Source: Methylobacterium terricola
Lineage (GTDB): Bacteria; Pseudomonadota; Alphaproteobacteria; Rhizobiales; Beijerinckiaceae
Length of the DNA stretch: 64,000 nt
NCBI RefSeq assembly: GCF_006151805.1
Contig: NZ_VDDA01000017.1
Location: forward strand, 81,543-145,542
Direction of reading: 5' to 3'
Part shown: positions 1 through 7,236 of the stretch, one piece after another
How positions within the stretch are numbered: the stretch's first letter is position 1
How the letters are laid out: each line of letters opens with the position of its first letter
Made by a program: the position numbers and the translations under genes
Notes under the pieces: model-generated
What the model was told of the DNA's origin: nothing
Database searches by the model: none
What the model saw: the letters and a program-made list of their open reading frames with translations, nothing else

Positions 1-71
1 TCGGCCTGCATCTGGGCCCGCGCCGCGCGGGTCTCGGCCTGTCCGCGCGCGGTGCTGTCTTGGGTCGCCAT
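1..71 (-). CDS. N-terminal fragment of an unidentified protein
   Basis: An ATG at 71 read on the minus strand is preceded by a good ribosome binding site (AGAGGGA, about 6 nt away) and opens a frame that runs off the window after 23 residues. The visible part is rich in Ala, Arg and Gln, as in a helical or disordered N-terminus. There is too little to name a family. The call rests only on the start context and the open frame. Confidence 0.45.
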   Translation of the reverse strand, partial: MATQDSTARGQAETRAARAQMQA

Positions 72-251
72 GACGTCATCCCTCTTGCGAGGCGCGGGCG
101 GGCCGCGGCCTCGGAGGGCACCGGGTCGAACGGGCCGCCGAGTGCGGTCCGCCGCCGGCGCCAGACATTCATGTAGGGCGCGGCGGTGATTTGTCATGCT
201 CTCACGACCGACCGGCGCCGAACGCGGCCCGCGGAGAGGCGGCGCCCCGCC

Positions 252-524
252 TCAATGGAGGTTCGGGCTGTCGTGCCGGGGCTCCTCGGGCGCGTCCCCG
301 GCCAGGGCCTCGGCGAAGGGGAATTCCAGCACCACCTCACCGGCCTCGTCGGTCACCACCAGGCTCGCGGCGAGCAGCCGGTCCTGGTTCTTCGGGTCGT
401 CCATCATCGCGCGGATGATCGAGCGCGAGGCCTCCCAGGCGTGATCGGGATCGCGCAGCTCCTCACCGTTCAGGTCGGTGATGACGTCCTCGCCGATATG
501 AGTGTTGAAGAAGTATCGGGGCAT
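252..524 (-). CDS. DUF6894 family small protein
   Basis: A 90-residue protein that begins MPRYFFNTHIGEDVITD, the typical opening of the DUF6894 family (R-Y-F-F-x-T/H, then an acidic D-x-x-G-x-E-L-x-D stretch and an Ala-rich helix). Many paralogues occur in Methylobacterium and Bradyrhizobium. The function of the family is unknown. The start at 524 is chosen because the protein motif begins there and GGAAGG lies about 8 nt upstream. The frame stays open further upstream but has no family similarity there. The protein is short, soluble and acidic, with no signal peptide, and is transcribed alone. Confidence 0.8.
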   Translation of the reverse strand: MPRYFFNTHIGEDVITDLNGEELRDPDHAWEASRSIIRAMMDDPKNQDRLLAASLVVTDEAGEVVLEFPFAEALAGDAPEEPRHDSPNLH

Positions 525-887
525 GGGCAGTCCTTCCCAGCGAACAGTGTGTGTGCAGGTGGCTCTACCTGCCCTGTTTGTTCCCTCCGTTCCAGTCCCC
601 TCACCGGGGGTTACAATGCCGATTCCGGTCTGTTCACTGGTCCGGGAACGGGGATCGGCCTTTTCGGCGCAGCTCTGACCGCGACGGGGCACGGGCAGGG
701 CCGGGAGGTGCCGCAGGATCGCCGGGGTCCCCCCGAAAGGCGGTCGGGACGCCGGGGGGAAGCCGGCGAGAGGCCTATTGCGCCGGCCCCGGATTTCGGG
801 CTTCCTTGAGGTCAGGGACTCCGCCGAAACGCCCATCGTCGCATAAGGGTGTCGCGCGGTCTCCCGCATGGGAGCCCGAGACGTCCG
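525..887. other. Intergenic region, 363 nt
   Basis: This separates two divergently read small genes and should hold both promoters. I see no tRNA, no convincing terminator and no clear sigma-70 or EcfG promoter. The GGAAC sequences present (for example at 646) are not followed by CGTT at the right distance. Confidence 0.5.
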
Positions 888-1187
888 ATGTTCTGGCGCA
901 TGGTCAACTGGAACCGCAGACCCGATCCCCCCGCGCTCATCGGCGGCTTCGATCCGGTCTATTACCTCGGCAAGAACCCGGACGTCGCGGCGGAGGGGTG
1001 CGATCCCCTCGACCACTACCTGTATTTCGGCTGGCGCGAGGGTCGGGACCCATCGGCCGAGTTCAGCACCAGCGGCTACCTCTCGGCCAATCCGGACGTG
1101 GCGCGGGCTGGCGTCAATCCTCTGCTCCATTACCGCGAGCACGGCCTCGCCGAACGCCGCCGCGGCTGGCAGAAGCCGGGCGCCTGA
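888..1187 (+). CDS. Small protein with two NPDVA-type repeats
   Basis: A 99-residue protein made of two imperfect repeats of about 35 residues. Each has a Tyr-Leu, the motif NPDVA, a Pro-Leu-x-His-Tyr and a Gly-x-x-E-G/R-R (first repeat near residues 21-55, second near 57-89). The same repeat is found singly or in tandem at the ends of secreted calcium-binding, haemolysin-like and glycosyltransferase proteins of Methylobacterium; here it forms the whole protein. The start at 888 (ATG) follows GGGAG with a long spacing. A GTG at 849 and an ATG at 900 are alternatives. No signal peptide is seen. Function unknown. Confidence 0.6.
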   Translation: MFWRMVNWNRRPDPPALIGGFDPVYYLGKNPDVAAEGCDPLDHYLYFGWREGRDPSAEFSTSGYLSANPDVARAGVNPLLHYREHGLAERRRGWQKPGA

Positions 1188-1276
1188 TCGGCGGACCGGC
1201 GCCCGGCGCCACAGCAGTGTTCGGGACGAACCAGTCCGCGCGTCGTCGGACGATGCGCGGGGGCAGGCGCCGTCGC

Positions 1277-1642
1277 TCAGCTGCCCCGGTAGGTGCTGTA
1301 GGAATAGGGCGCGATCAGGAGAGGCACGTGGTAATGGTCGAGCCCCGGCCGGACCACGAAGCGCACCGGCACCTCGTCGAGGAAGTCGCCGGCCCCCGCA
1401 TCGCCCGCGCCCGCGAAATAGGCGCCGACCGCGAAGACCAGTTCGTAGGTGCCAGGCCGCAGCGACTCGCCCGCGAGCAGCGGCGCGTCGCAGCGCCCAT
1501 CCGCGTTGGTGAGGGTGCGGGCGACCTCCTCCCGCACGCCGTCCGTGATGCGCCAGAGTTGCAGGGCCACACCGGCGGCCGGGCGGCCATGGGCGGTGTC
1601 CAGCACATGGGTCGTCAGGCGTGGCAGGCTCTGGCTCGACAT
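1277..1642 (-). CDS. uraH: 5-hydroxyisourate hydrolase
   Basis: A 121-residue transthyretin-like protein, the usual length. It hydrolyses 5-hydroxyisourate to OHCU in uric acid breakdown. Diagnostic features are the N-terminal LTTHVLDTAHGRPA (catalytic His near 12), an Arg in NADGRCDAPL near 50, DHYHVPLL near 102-109 and the C-terminal Tyr-Arg-Gly-Ser tetrapeptide that separates these enzymes from transthyretin. The start at 1642 has GGAG 8-9 nt upstream. It lies divergently beside an amidohydrolase of the 8-oxoguanine/guanine deaminase type, which fits a purine catabolism locus. No OHCU decarboxylase or uricase is in the window. Confidence 0.95.
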   Translation of the reverse strand: MSSQSLPRLTTHVLDTAHGRPAAGVALQLWRITDGVREEVARTLTNADGRCDAPLLAGESLRPGTYELVFAVGAYFAGAGDAGAGDFLDEVPVRFVVRPGLDHYHVPLLIAPYSYSTYRGS

Positions 1643-1784
1643 GATCGGTCTCCGGTCTCGGGGGATGCAGGACGTGGGCGGTGCAGGACTCGTGAGGTGC
1701 TTGAGGGCTGCCGTTCGGTCAAGCGTGGCTTGACCGGCCCCGGCCGGTCCGCGCAGCATGCGGCCTCACCTGCCGGAGTCTCGC

Positions 1785-3140
1785 ATGGCCACGCTTCTCC
1801 TGCGCAACGCCGACCGCGTCGTCACCATGGACGAGGCGCGGCGTGAGATCGAGGGCGGCTTCGTGCTCCTCGCGGACAACCGCATCGTCGCGGTCGGCGG
1901 GCCCGAGACGCTGCCCGAGAGCGCCGACACGGTGATCGATCTGTCCGGCCACGTGCTGCTGCCCGGCCTGATCAACACCCACCACCACATGTACCAGTCG
2001 CTGACCCGGGCCGTGCCGGCGGCGCAGGATGCCGACCTGTTCGGCTGGCTGAAGGCGCTGTATCCGATCTGGGCCCGGCTGACGCCCGAGATGGTGCGGG
2101 TCTCGACGCAGACCGCGATGGCCGAGCTGATGCTGTCGGGCTGCACCACCTCGAGCGACCACCTCTACCTCTATCCCAATGGCTGCCGCCTCGACGACAG
2201 CATCGAGGCCGCCGACGCGATCGGCCTGCGCTTCCACGCCGCCCGCGGAGCGATGAGCGTCGGCGAGAGCGCCGGCGGCCTGCCGCCCGATGCGCTGGTC
2301 GAGGACGAGGCCGCGATCCTCGCCGACACCCGCAGGCTGATCGAGACCTGGCACGATCCGGCACCGTTCGCGATGCGCCGGATCGTGGTGGCGCCGTGCT
2401 CGCCGTTCTCGGTCAGCCCGGGTCTGATGCGGGACGCGGCCATGCTGGCCCGCGCGTACGGCGTCTCGCTCCATACGCATCTGGCCGAGAATGAGGACGA
2501 CGTCGCCTATAGCCGCGAACGCTTCGGGATGACGCCCGCGGACTACGCCGCCGATCTCGGCTGGGTTGGGCCGGACGTCTGGCACGCCCACTGCGTCAAG
2601 CTCGACGAGGCCGGCATCCGGCTCTTCGCCCGCACCGGCACCGGCGTCGCGCACTGCCCGTGCTCGAACATGCGGCTCGCTTCCGGCATCGCGCCGGTGC
2701 CGCGGATGCGTTGCGAGGGCGTGCCGGTCGGACTCGGCGTCGACGGCTCGGCCTCGAACGATGGCAGTCATCTCTTGGGCGAGGCGCGCCAGGCGATGCT
2801 CCTCGCCCGGGTCGGCCACGGCCCCGCCGCGATGACTGCCCGCGCGGCCCTGGAACTCGCGACCCTCGGCGGCGCCCGGGTGCTCGGACGCAACGATATC
2901 GGGGCGCTCAAACCCGGCATGGCTGCCGATTGCGTCGCCTTCGACCTGCGCGGCTTGTCCACCGCGGGCGCCCTGCACGATCCGGTCGCGGCGCTCGTGT
3001 TCTGCGCACCGCCGGGCGTGGCGCTCAGCGTGATCAATGGGCGGATCGTGGTGCGCGAGGGGCGGCTCACGACGCTGGATACGGGCGTGCTGGCCGAGGA
3101 TCACAACGCGCTGAGCCGCCGGCTGATCAACGGGGAGTAG
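1785..3140 (+). CDS. 8-oxoguanine deaminase-like amidohydrolase
   Basis: A 451-residue metal-dependent amidohydrolase of the ATZ/TRZ and 8-oxoguanine deaminase group. Metal-site motifs appear in order: INTHHHM (64-69), HTHLAEN (near 236), WHAHCVKLD (near 271) and GVDGSASND (near 320), followed by a C-terminal beta-sandwich with KPGMAADCVAFD. The likely reaction is hydrolytic deamination of 8-oxoguanine or a related aminopurine or triazine to feed the urate route. The start at 1785 has GGAG 7 nt upstream, which is better than the ATG at 1758. It is divergent from uraH with about 140 nt between. Substrate is inferred from family and neighbour only; guanine deaminase or atrazine-type activity is possible. 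Confidence 0.82.
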   Translation: MATLLLRNADRVVTMDEARREIEGGFVLLADNRIVAVGGPETLPESADTVIDLSGHVLLPGLINTHHHMYQSLTRAVPAAQDADLFGWLKALYPIWARLTPEMVRVSTQTAMAELMLSGCTTSSDHLYLYPNGCRLDDSIEAADAIGLRFHAARGAMSVGESAGGLPPDALVEDEAAILADTRRLIETWHDPAPFAMRRIVVAPCSPFSVSPGLMRDAAMLARAYGVSLHTHLAENEDDVAYSRERFGMTPADYAADLGWVGPDVWHAHCVKLDEAGIRLFARTGTGVAHCPCSNMRLASGIAPVPRMRCEGVPVGLGVDGSASNDGSHLLGEARQAMLLARVGHGPAAMTARAALELATLGGARVLGRNDIGALKPGMAADCVAFDLRGLSTAGALHDPVAALVFCAPPGVALSVINGRIVVREGRLTTLDTGVLAEDHNALSRRLINGE

Positions 3141-3149
3141 CGGCCCGGG

Positions 3150-3854
3150 TCAGTGTCCCGCCAGCGCCCGATCGACCGCCGCCTCGGCATGCAGCGCCGT
3201 GGTGTCGAAGAGCGGCACCGGGCTGTCCTCGGGCCGTACCAGCAGCATGATCTCGGTGCAGCCGAGGATGATTGCCTCGGCGCCCCGCTCGACCAGCCGG
3301 GCGATGATCGCGCGATACGCCTCGCGCGAGGCGGGCTCGACCCGCCCCCGGACCAACTCCTCGTAGATCACCCGGTGCACCGCGGCGCGGTCGTCGGCCT
3401 CCGGCACCAGCACGTCGAGGCCGTAGCGCGCCGCGAGGCGGCCCTTGTAGAAGTCCTGCTCCATCGTGAAGGCCGTGCCGAGGAGCCCGACCCGGCGGAT
3501 GCCCGCGGCGCGGATCCGCTCCGCCGTCGGGTCGGCGATGTGCAGGAGCGGCAGGCCGATCGCCGCCTGCACCGCGTCGGCCATGCGGTGCATGGTGTTG
3601 GTGCAGATCACCACGAACTCGGCCCCGCCCCGCTCCAGCCGCCGGGCGGCCTCGATCAGCGCGGCCGTCGCCTCGTCCCAGCGTCCGGCCTGCTGCAGGG
3701 CCTCGATCTCGCCGAAATCGAACGACCACAGCAGGCAGCGGGCCGAGCGCAGGCCGCCGAGACGGGCGCGCACCGTCTCGTTGATGATGCGGTAGTACTC
3801 GGCCGAGCTCTCCCAGCTCATCCCGCCGATCAGGCCGATGACTTTCTGCTGCAT
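3150..3854 (-). CDS. Aspartate/glutamate racemase family protein
   Basis: A 234-residue cofactor-independent racemase of the Asp/Glu superfamily. The two catalytic cysteines are in CTNTMH (Cys84) and GCTEI (Cys199), and the N-terminus has the GLIGGMSWESSAEYY signature of YgeA-like amino acid racemases. Predicted cytosolic, interconverting D- and L-amino acids. The start at 3854 is chosen because the conserved sequence begins at once. An ATG at 3893 would add 13 unconserved residues. It is convergent with the preceding deaminase (10 nt apart) and read in the same direction as the M20 peptidase upstream, 121 nt away. Hydantoin racemase is a less likely alternative. Confidence 0.85.
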   Translation of the reverse strand: MQQKVIGLIGGMSWESSAEYYRIINETVRARLGGLRSARCLLWSFDFGEIEALQQAGRWDEATAALIEAARRLERGGAEFVVICTNTMHRMADAVQAAIGLPLLHIADPTAERIRAAGIRRVGLLGTAFTMEQDFYKGRLAARYGLDVLVPEADDRAAVHRVIYEELVRGRVEPASREAYRAIIARLVERGAEAIILGCTEIMLLVRPEDSPVPLFDTTALHAEAAVDRALAGH

Positions 3855-3884
3855 TCCAGCCTGCCCTGCTCGCGGAGATCCCTC

Positions 3885-3926
3885 GATCGTCATCCCGGGG
3901 CGGCGACAGCGGAACCCGGGACGATC
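3885..3926. repeat. Imperfect palindrome with CCCGGG arms
   Basis: GATCGT-cat-CCCGGG on the left pairs with CCCGGG-ACGATC on the right, apart from a three-base insertion. It sits just upstream of the racemase gene and resembles the more perfect palindrome at 50317-50359, including the GTCATCCCGGG core. It is probably a decayed intergenic palindromic element. Confidence 0.5.
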
Positions 3927-3975
3927 CTGTGAGGTGGCGCCGGGAGGGCCGATCGACCCGGCCCGGCGCCGCCCC

Positions 3976-5358
3976 CTACTTCGCCAACGCCGCCAGGATC
4001 CGCGCCCAGCTGCGCGTGCCCTTGTGGAAGCTCTGCAGATCGTACTTCTCGTTCGGCGAGTGCACCCGGTCGTCGTCGAGGCCGAAGCCGACCAGCAGCG
4101 TGTCGAGGCCGAGCGTGCGCTTGAAGTCGCCGACGATCGGGATCGAGCCGCCCGACCCGATGGTGACCGGGGCGCGGCCCCATTCCTCGGCGAGCGCCTG
4201 CTTGGCGGCCTCGAGCGCCGGCATGCCGTGGGGCAGCGCGAGCGCCCGCGAGCCTTTGTGGGTGATGACCTCGGCCGAGCAATCGACCGGGATGCGAGCC
4301 GCGACGAAGGCGCGGAAGTTGCGGTCGAGGGCCTCGGGATCCTGGTCGCCGACGAGGCGGAACGAGATCTTGGTGCTGGCCTGCGCGGCGATCACCGTCT
4401 TGGTGCCCTCGCCGGTATAGCCGCCGATGATGCCGTTGGCGTCGCAGGTCGGGCGGGACTGGATCTGCTCGATCAGCATCCGGTCGCGCTCGCCCGCCGG
4501 CCGGTTCAGCCCGACGGTGCCGAGGAAGCTCTCGGGCGTCAGGTCGAGGCCGCGCCACTGCTCCAGCACCTCCGGCGGCGTCTCGTGCACGCCGTCGTAG
4601 AAGCCCGGTACCGTCACCCGGCCGTCCTCATCGTGCAGGTCGGCGATGATGCGCGAGAGCACCCGGATCGGGTTGGCCGCCGCGCCCCCGAACAGGCCGG
4701 AATGCAGGTCGCGGTCGGCGCAGCGGACCGTGACCTCGAAATAGGCCAGCCCGCGCAGCGACGAGGTGATGGCCGGGGTGTCGCGGTCCCACATGCCGGT
4801 GTCGCAGACGAGCGCGACGTCGGCCTTCAGCTCGTCGCGGTTCGCCGCCACCCATTCGGGCAGGAATTGCGATCCGTTCTCCTCCGCCCCCTCGATCAAC
4901 AGGGTGACGCCGACCGGCAGCTCGCCGTCGATCGCCTTGAAGGCGCGGCAGGCCTCGACGAAGGTCATCACCTGGCCCTTGTCGTCGCAGGCGCCGCGCG
5001 CGCTGATGACCGTGCGGCCGTCGGGGAGCGTCGCCATCCGCGGCTCGAAGGGCGGCGTCTCCCACAGCTCCAGCGGATCGACCGGCTGCACGTCGTAATG
5101 GCCGTAGAACAGCACGTGCGGCGCGCCCGGCTTCGGGTAATGGGCGAGCACCACCGGGTGGCCGCCGGTCTCGCGCAACGACGCGTCGAAGCCCATGGCG
5201 GCGAGGTCGCCCTTCAGCCATTCGGCGGCCTTCCGGCACTCCGCCGCGAAGGCCGGATCGGTCGAGATCGACGGGATGCGCAGGAAGGCGAACAGCCGCT
5301 CCAGGGAATTGTCGAGGTCACGGTCGATGTCGTTGAGAATCCGGTCGGGCGCGGCCAT
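3976..5358 (-). CDS. M20 family metallopeptidase (dipeptidase)
   Basis: A 460-residue zinc exopeptidase of family M20, carnosinase/DapE-like. Metal-site motifs are FYGHYDVQP (84-92), the following GACDDKGQ with the bridging Asp, and EGAEENGS with the catalytic and bridging Glu pair. A dimerisation (lid) domain lies in the middle. It should hydrolyse dipeptides or N-acyl amino acids in the cytosol. It has no signal peptide. The ATG at 5358 follows GGAGACCCCGC, an acceptable ribosome binding site. Exact substrate is not visible. Confidence 0.9.
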   Translation of the reverse strand: MAAPDRILNDIDRDLDNSLERLFAFLRIPSISTDPAFAAECRKAAEWLKGDLAAMGFDASLRETGGHPVVLAHYPKPGAPHVLFYGHYDVQPVDPLELWETPPFEPRMATLPDGRTVISARGACDDKGQVMTFVEACRAFKAIDGELPVGVTLLIEGAEENGSQFLPEWVAANRDELKADVALVCDTGMWDRDTPAITSSLRGLAYFEVTVRCADRDLHSGLFGGAAANPIRVLSRIIADLHDEDGRVTVPGFYDGVHETPPEVLEQWRGLDLTPESFLGTVGLNRPAGERDRMLIEQIQSRPTCDANGIIGGYTGEGTKTVIAAQASTKISFRLVGDQDPEALDRNFRAFVAARIPVDCSAEVITHKGSRALALPHGMPALEAAKQALAEEWGRAPVTIGSGGSIPIVGDFKRTLGLDTLLVGFGLDDDRVHSPNEKYDLQSFHKGTRSWARILAALAK

Positions 5359-5684
5359 GCGGGGTCTCCGGTCTGGCCGGGCCCTCAGTCGGCCCGGCGC
5401 TCAGGGTGCCATCACTAGCGCAGCGGGGCGACGGCCAGAAGCGGTGAGGTGCGGGCGACGGGCGGCGGTGGACGCATGGCGCTCCGAGGTTTGCACGGGG
5501 CACCCTCTCCCCTTCGGAGGGGGGAAGGTTTCCCGCCTCGCGTCCCGCAGGCGACCGCCCGCCCACATCCCCCGATACTCCCTTGGGGAACGTCCGCACA
5601 CTGGAACGGTTATCGGGTATGCCGCCCGGCCGGGGGCCGCGCGCCCGCTCTCGGCGCGCGCCGAGGCCGGGCCTCTCACGATCG
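5359..5684. other. Intergenic region upstream of the molybdenum hydroxylase genes
   Basis: This 326-nt region separates the divergent M20 peptidase and the paoABC-like operon. It contains a C-rich/G-rich inverted stretch around 5510-5535 and a possible EcfG-type promoter at 5587-5611. No gene or RNA is recognised. Confidence 0.5.
5587..5611 (+). promoter_or_regulatory. Possible EcfG-type promoter
   Basis: GGAAC at 5587-5591 and GGTT at 5608-5611 are separated by 16 bases, close to the GGAAC-N16/17-CGTT consensus of the general stress sigma factor. One base of the -10 element differs. It lies 74 nt before the first codon of the Mo-hydroxylase operon. Confidence 0.35.
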
Positions 5685-6218
5685 ATGGCCAAGCCCATGC
5701 TCAGCGAAAGCGGCTCCTCCGCCCCACCGGAGACGATTCCGGTCACGCTTACGGTCAACGGGCAGGAGCGCCAGCTCCGGGTCGCGCCCTGGACCACGCT
5801 CCTCGACCTGCTGCGCGAGGAACTCGACCTCACCGGCACCAAGAAGGGCTGCGACCACGGCCAGTGCGGCGCCTGCACGGTGATCGTCGACGGCAAGCGG
5901 ATCAATTCCTGCCTGGCGCTGGCCGTGCAGAAGGACGGCGCCCACGTCACCACCATCGAGGGCCTGTCGACGGGGAGCCTGCACCCGGTCCAGGCCGCGT
6001 TCGTCGAGCACGACGCGTTCCAGTGCGGCTACTGCACCCCGGGCCAGATCATGTCGGCGGTGGCGCTGATCGAGGAGGGCCGGGCCCGCTCGCGCGACGA
6101 GATCCGCGAGCACATGAGCGGCAACATCTGCCGCTGCGGCGCCTATTCCAACATCGTCGATGCCGTCGAGGACGTGCTGAAGAACAAGGGCTCGTCCTTC
6201 CGGGAGGCCGCGGAATGA
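5685..6218 (+). CDS. PaoA-like 2Fe-2S subunit of aldehyde oxidoreductase
   Basis: A 177-residue iron-sulfur subunit of the xanthine oxidase family. The plant-type 2Fe-2S cluster is shown by CDHGQCGAC and a further Cys in the following INSC. The second, helical-domain cluster is shown by FQCGYCTPGQ and ICRCGAY. It passes electrons from the Mo centre to the FAD subunit. E. coli PaoA carries a Tat signal; here no twin-arginine signal is seen, so the complex is probably cytoplasmic. The ribosome binding site is weak, and an ATG at 5697 is also possible. The stop overlaps the start of the next gene (ATGA at 6215), so the subunits are translationally coupled. Confidence 0.9.
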   Translation: MAKPMLSESGSSAPPETIPVTLTVNGQERQLRVAPWTTLLDLLREELDLTGTKKGCDHGQCGACTVIVDGKRINSCLALAVQKDGAHVTTIEGLSTGSLHPVQAAFVEHDAFQCGYCTPGQIMSAVALIEEGRARSRDEIREHMSGNICRCGAYSNIVDAVEDVLKNKGSSFREAAE

Positions 6219-7228
6219 ACCGGTTCGAGTATACCCGCGCCGGCACCGTGCAGGAGGCCGTGCAGGCGCTGGCCGCCGATCCGGCGGCGCGCTTCATCGC
6301 CGGGGGCACCAACCTCGTCGACCTGATGAAGTACAATGTCGAGCGGCCAGGCCGTCTCGTCGACATCACCCGGCTGCCGCTCGACGAGATCGTCCAGCAC
6401 GCGGGGGGCCTGCGCCTCGGCGCGCTGGTGCCCAACGCCACCGTCGCCTACGACCCGCTGGTCAACGAGCGCTATCCGCTGCTCGCGAGCGCGCTGCTGG
6501 CCGGCGCCTCGCCGCAATTGCGCAACGCTGCCACCACCGGCGGCAACCTGCTCCAGCGCACCCGCTGCTATTATTTTTACGACGAGGGCACGCCCTGCAA
6601 CAAGCGGGAGCCCGGCAGCGGCTGCCCGGCGATGACCGGGGTCAACCGGATCCACGCGATTCTCGGCGCCTCCGACACCTGCATCGCCACCCACCCCTCC
6701 GACATGTGCGTGGCGCTGGCGGCGCTGGACGCCGTTGTGCAGGTCGAGGGACCGGACGGCCGCCGGTCCATCCCCTTCGCCGAGTTCCACCGCCTGCCGG
6801 GCGACGAGCCGCAACGCGATACCACGCTCCAGCGCGGCGAGATCGTGCTCTCGGTCGACCTGCCGGACGAGGATTTCTCGACGCACTACACCTACCTGAA
6901 GCTGCGTGACCGGCTGTCCTACGCCTTCGCGCTGGTCTCGGTGGCGGCCGTGCTCGAGATGGACGGCGACACGATCCGCACCGCGCGCCTGGCGCTCGGC
7001 GGCGTCGCCCACAAGCCCTGGCGCAACGCGGAAGCCGAAGGCCGCCTGCAGGGCAAGCCGGCCACGCCGGAGACCTTCCGCGAGGCCGCGGACGTGATCC
7101 TGGCCGAGGCCCGGCCCTACGCCCACAACGCCTTCAAGGTCGAGCTGGCGCGGCGCGCCATCGTGCGGGGCCTGTCCCAGGCCGCCGCCGGCACGCCGCA
7201 ATCCCAGACCGACAAGCGCATCGCCTGA
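6215..7228 (+). CDS. PaoB-like FAD (and 4Fe-4S) subunit of aldehyde oxidoreductase
   Basis: A 337-residue FAD subunit of the xanthine dehydrogenase family. The N-terminal PCMH-type FAD domain shows FIAGGTNLVDLMK (near 27-39) and ATTGGNLLQRTRC. The insertion after that, with three cysteines in RTRCYYFYD, GTPCNKR and GSGCPA, matches the extra 4Fe-4S-binding loop of E. coli PaoB (YagS) and is not found in ordinary XdhA. A C-terminal CO-dehydrogenase flavoprotein domain follows. It is the second gene of a three-gene operon, overlapping the first by 4 nt and lying 8 nt before the third. Confidence 0.92.
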   Translation: MNRFEYTRAGTVQEAVQALAADPAARFIAGGTNLVDLMKYNVERPGRLVDITRLPLDEIVQHAGGLRLGALVPNATVAYDPLVNERYPLLASALLAGASPQLRNAATTGGNLLQRTRCYYFYDEGTPCNKREPGSGCPAMTGVNRIHAILGASDTCIATHPSDMCVALAALDAVVQVEGPDGRRSIPFAEFHRLPGDEPQRDTTLQRGEIVLSVDLPDEDFSTHYTYLKLRDRLSYAFALVSVAAVLEMDGDTIRTARLALGGVAHKPWRNAEAEGRLQGKPATPETFREAADVILAEARPYAHNAFKVELARRAIVRGLSQAAAGTPQSQTDKRIA

Positions 7229-7236
7229 GGTAACCC

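Noticed and set aside
3885..3926. Terminator for the M20 peptidase gene
   Set aside because: The palindrome is about 50 nt past the peptidase stop, but it has no T-run and matches the dispersed CCCGGG palindrome better than a terminator.
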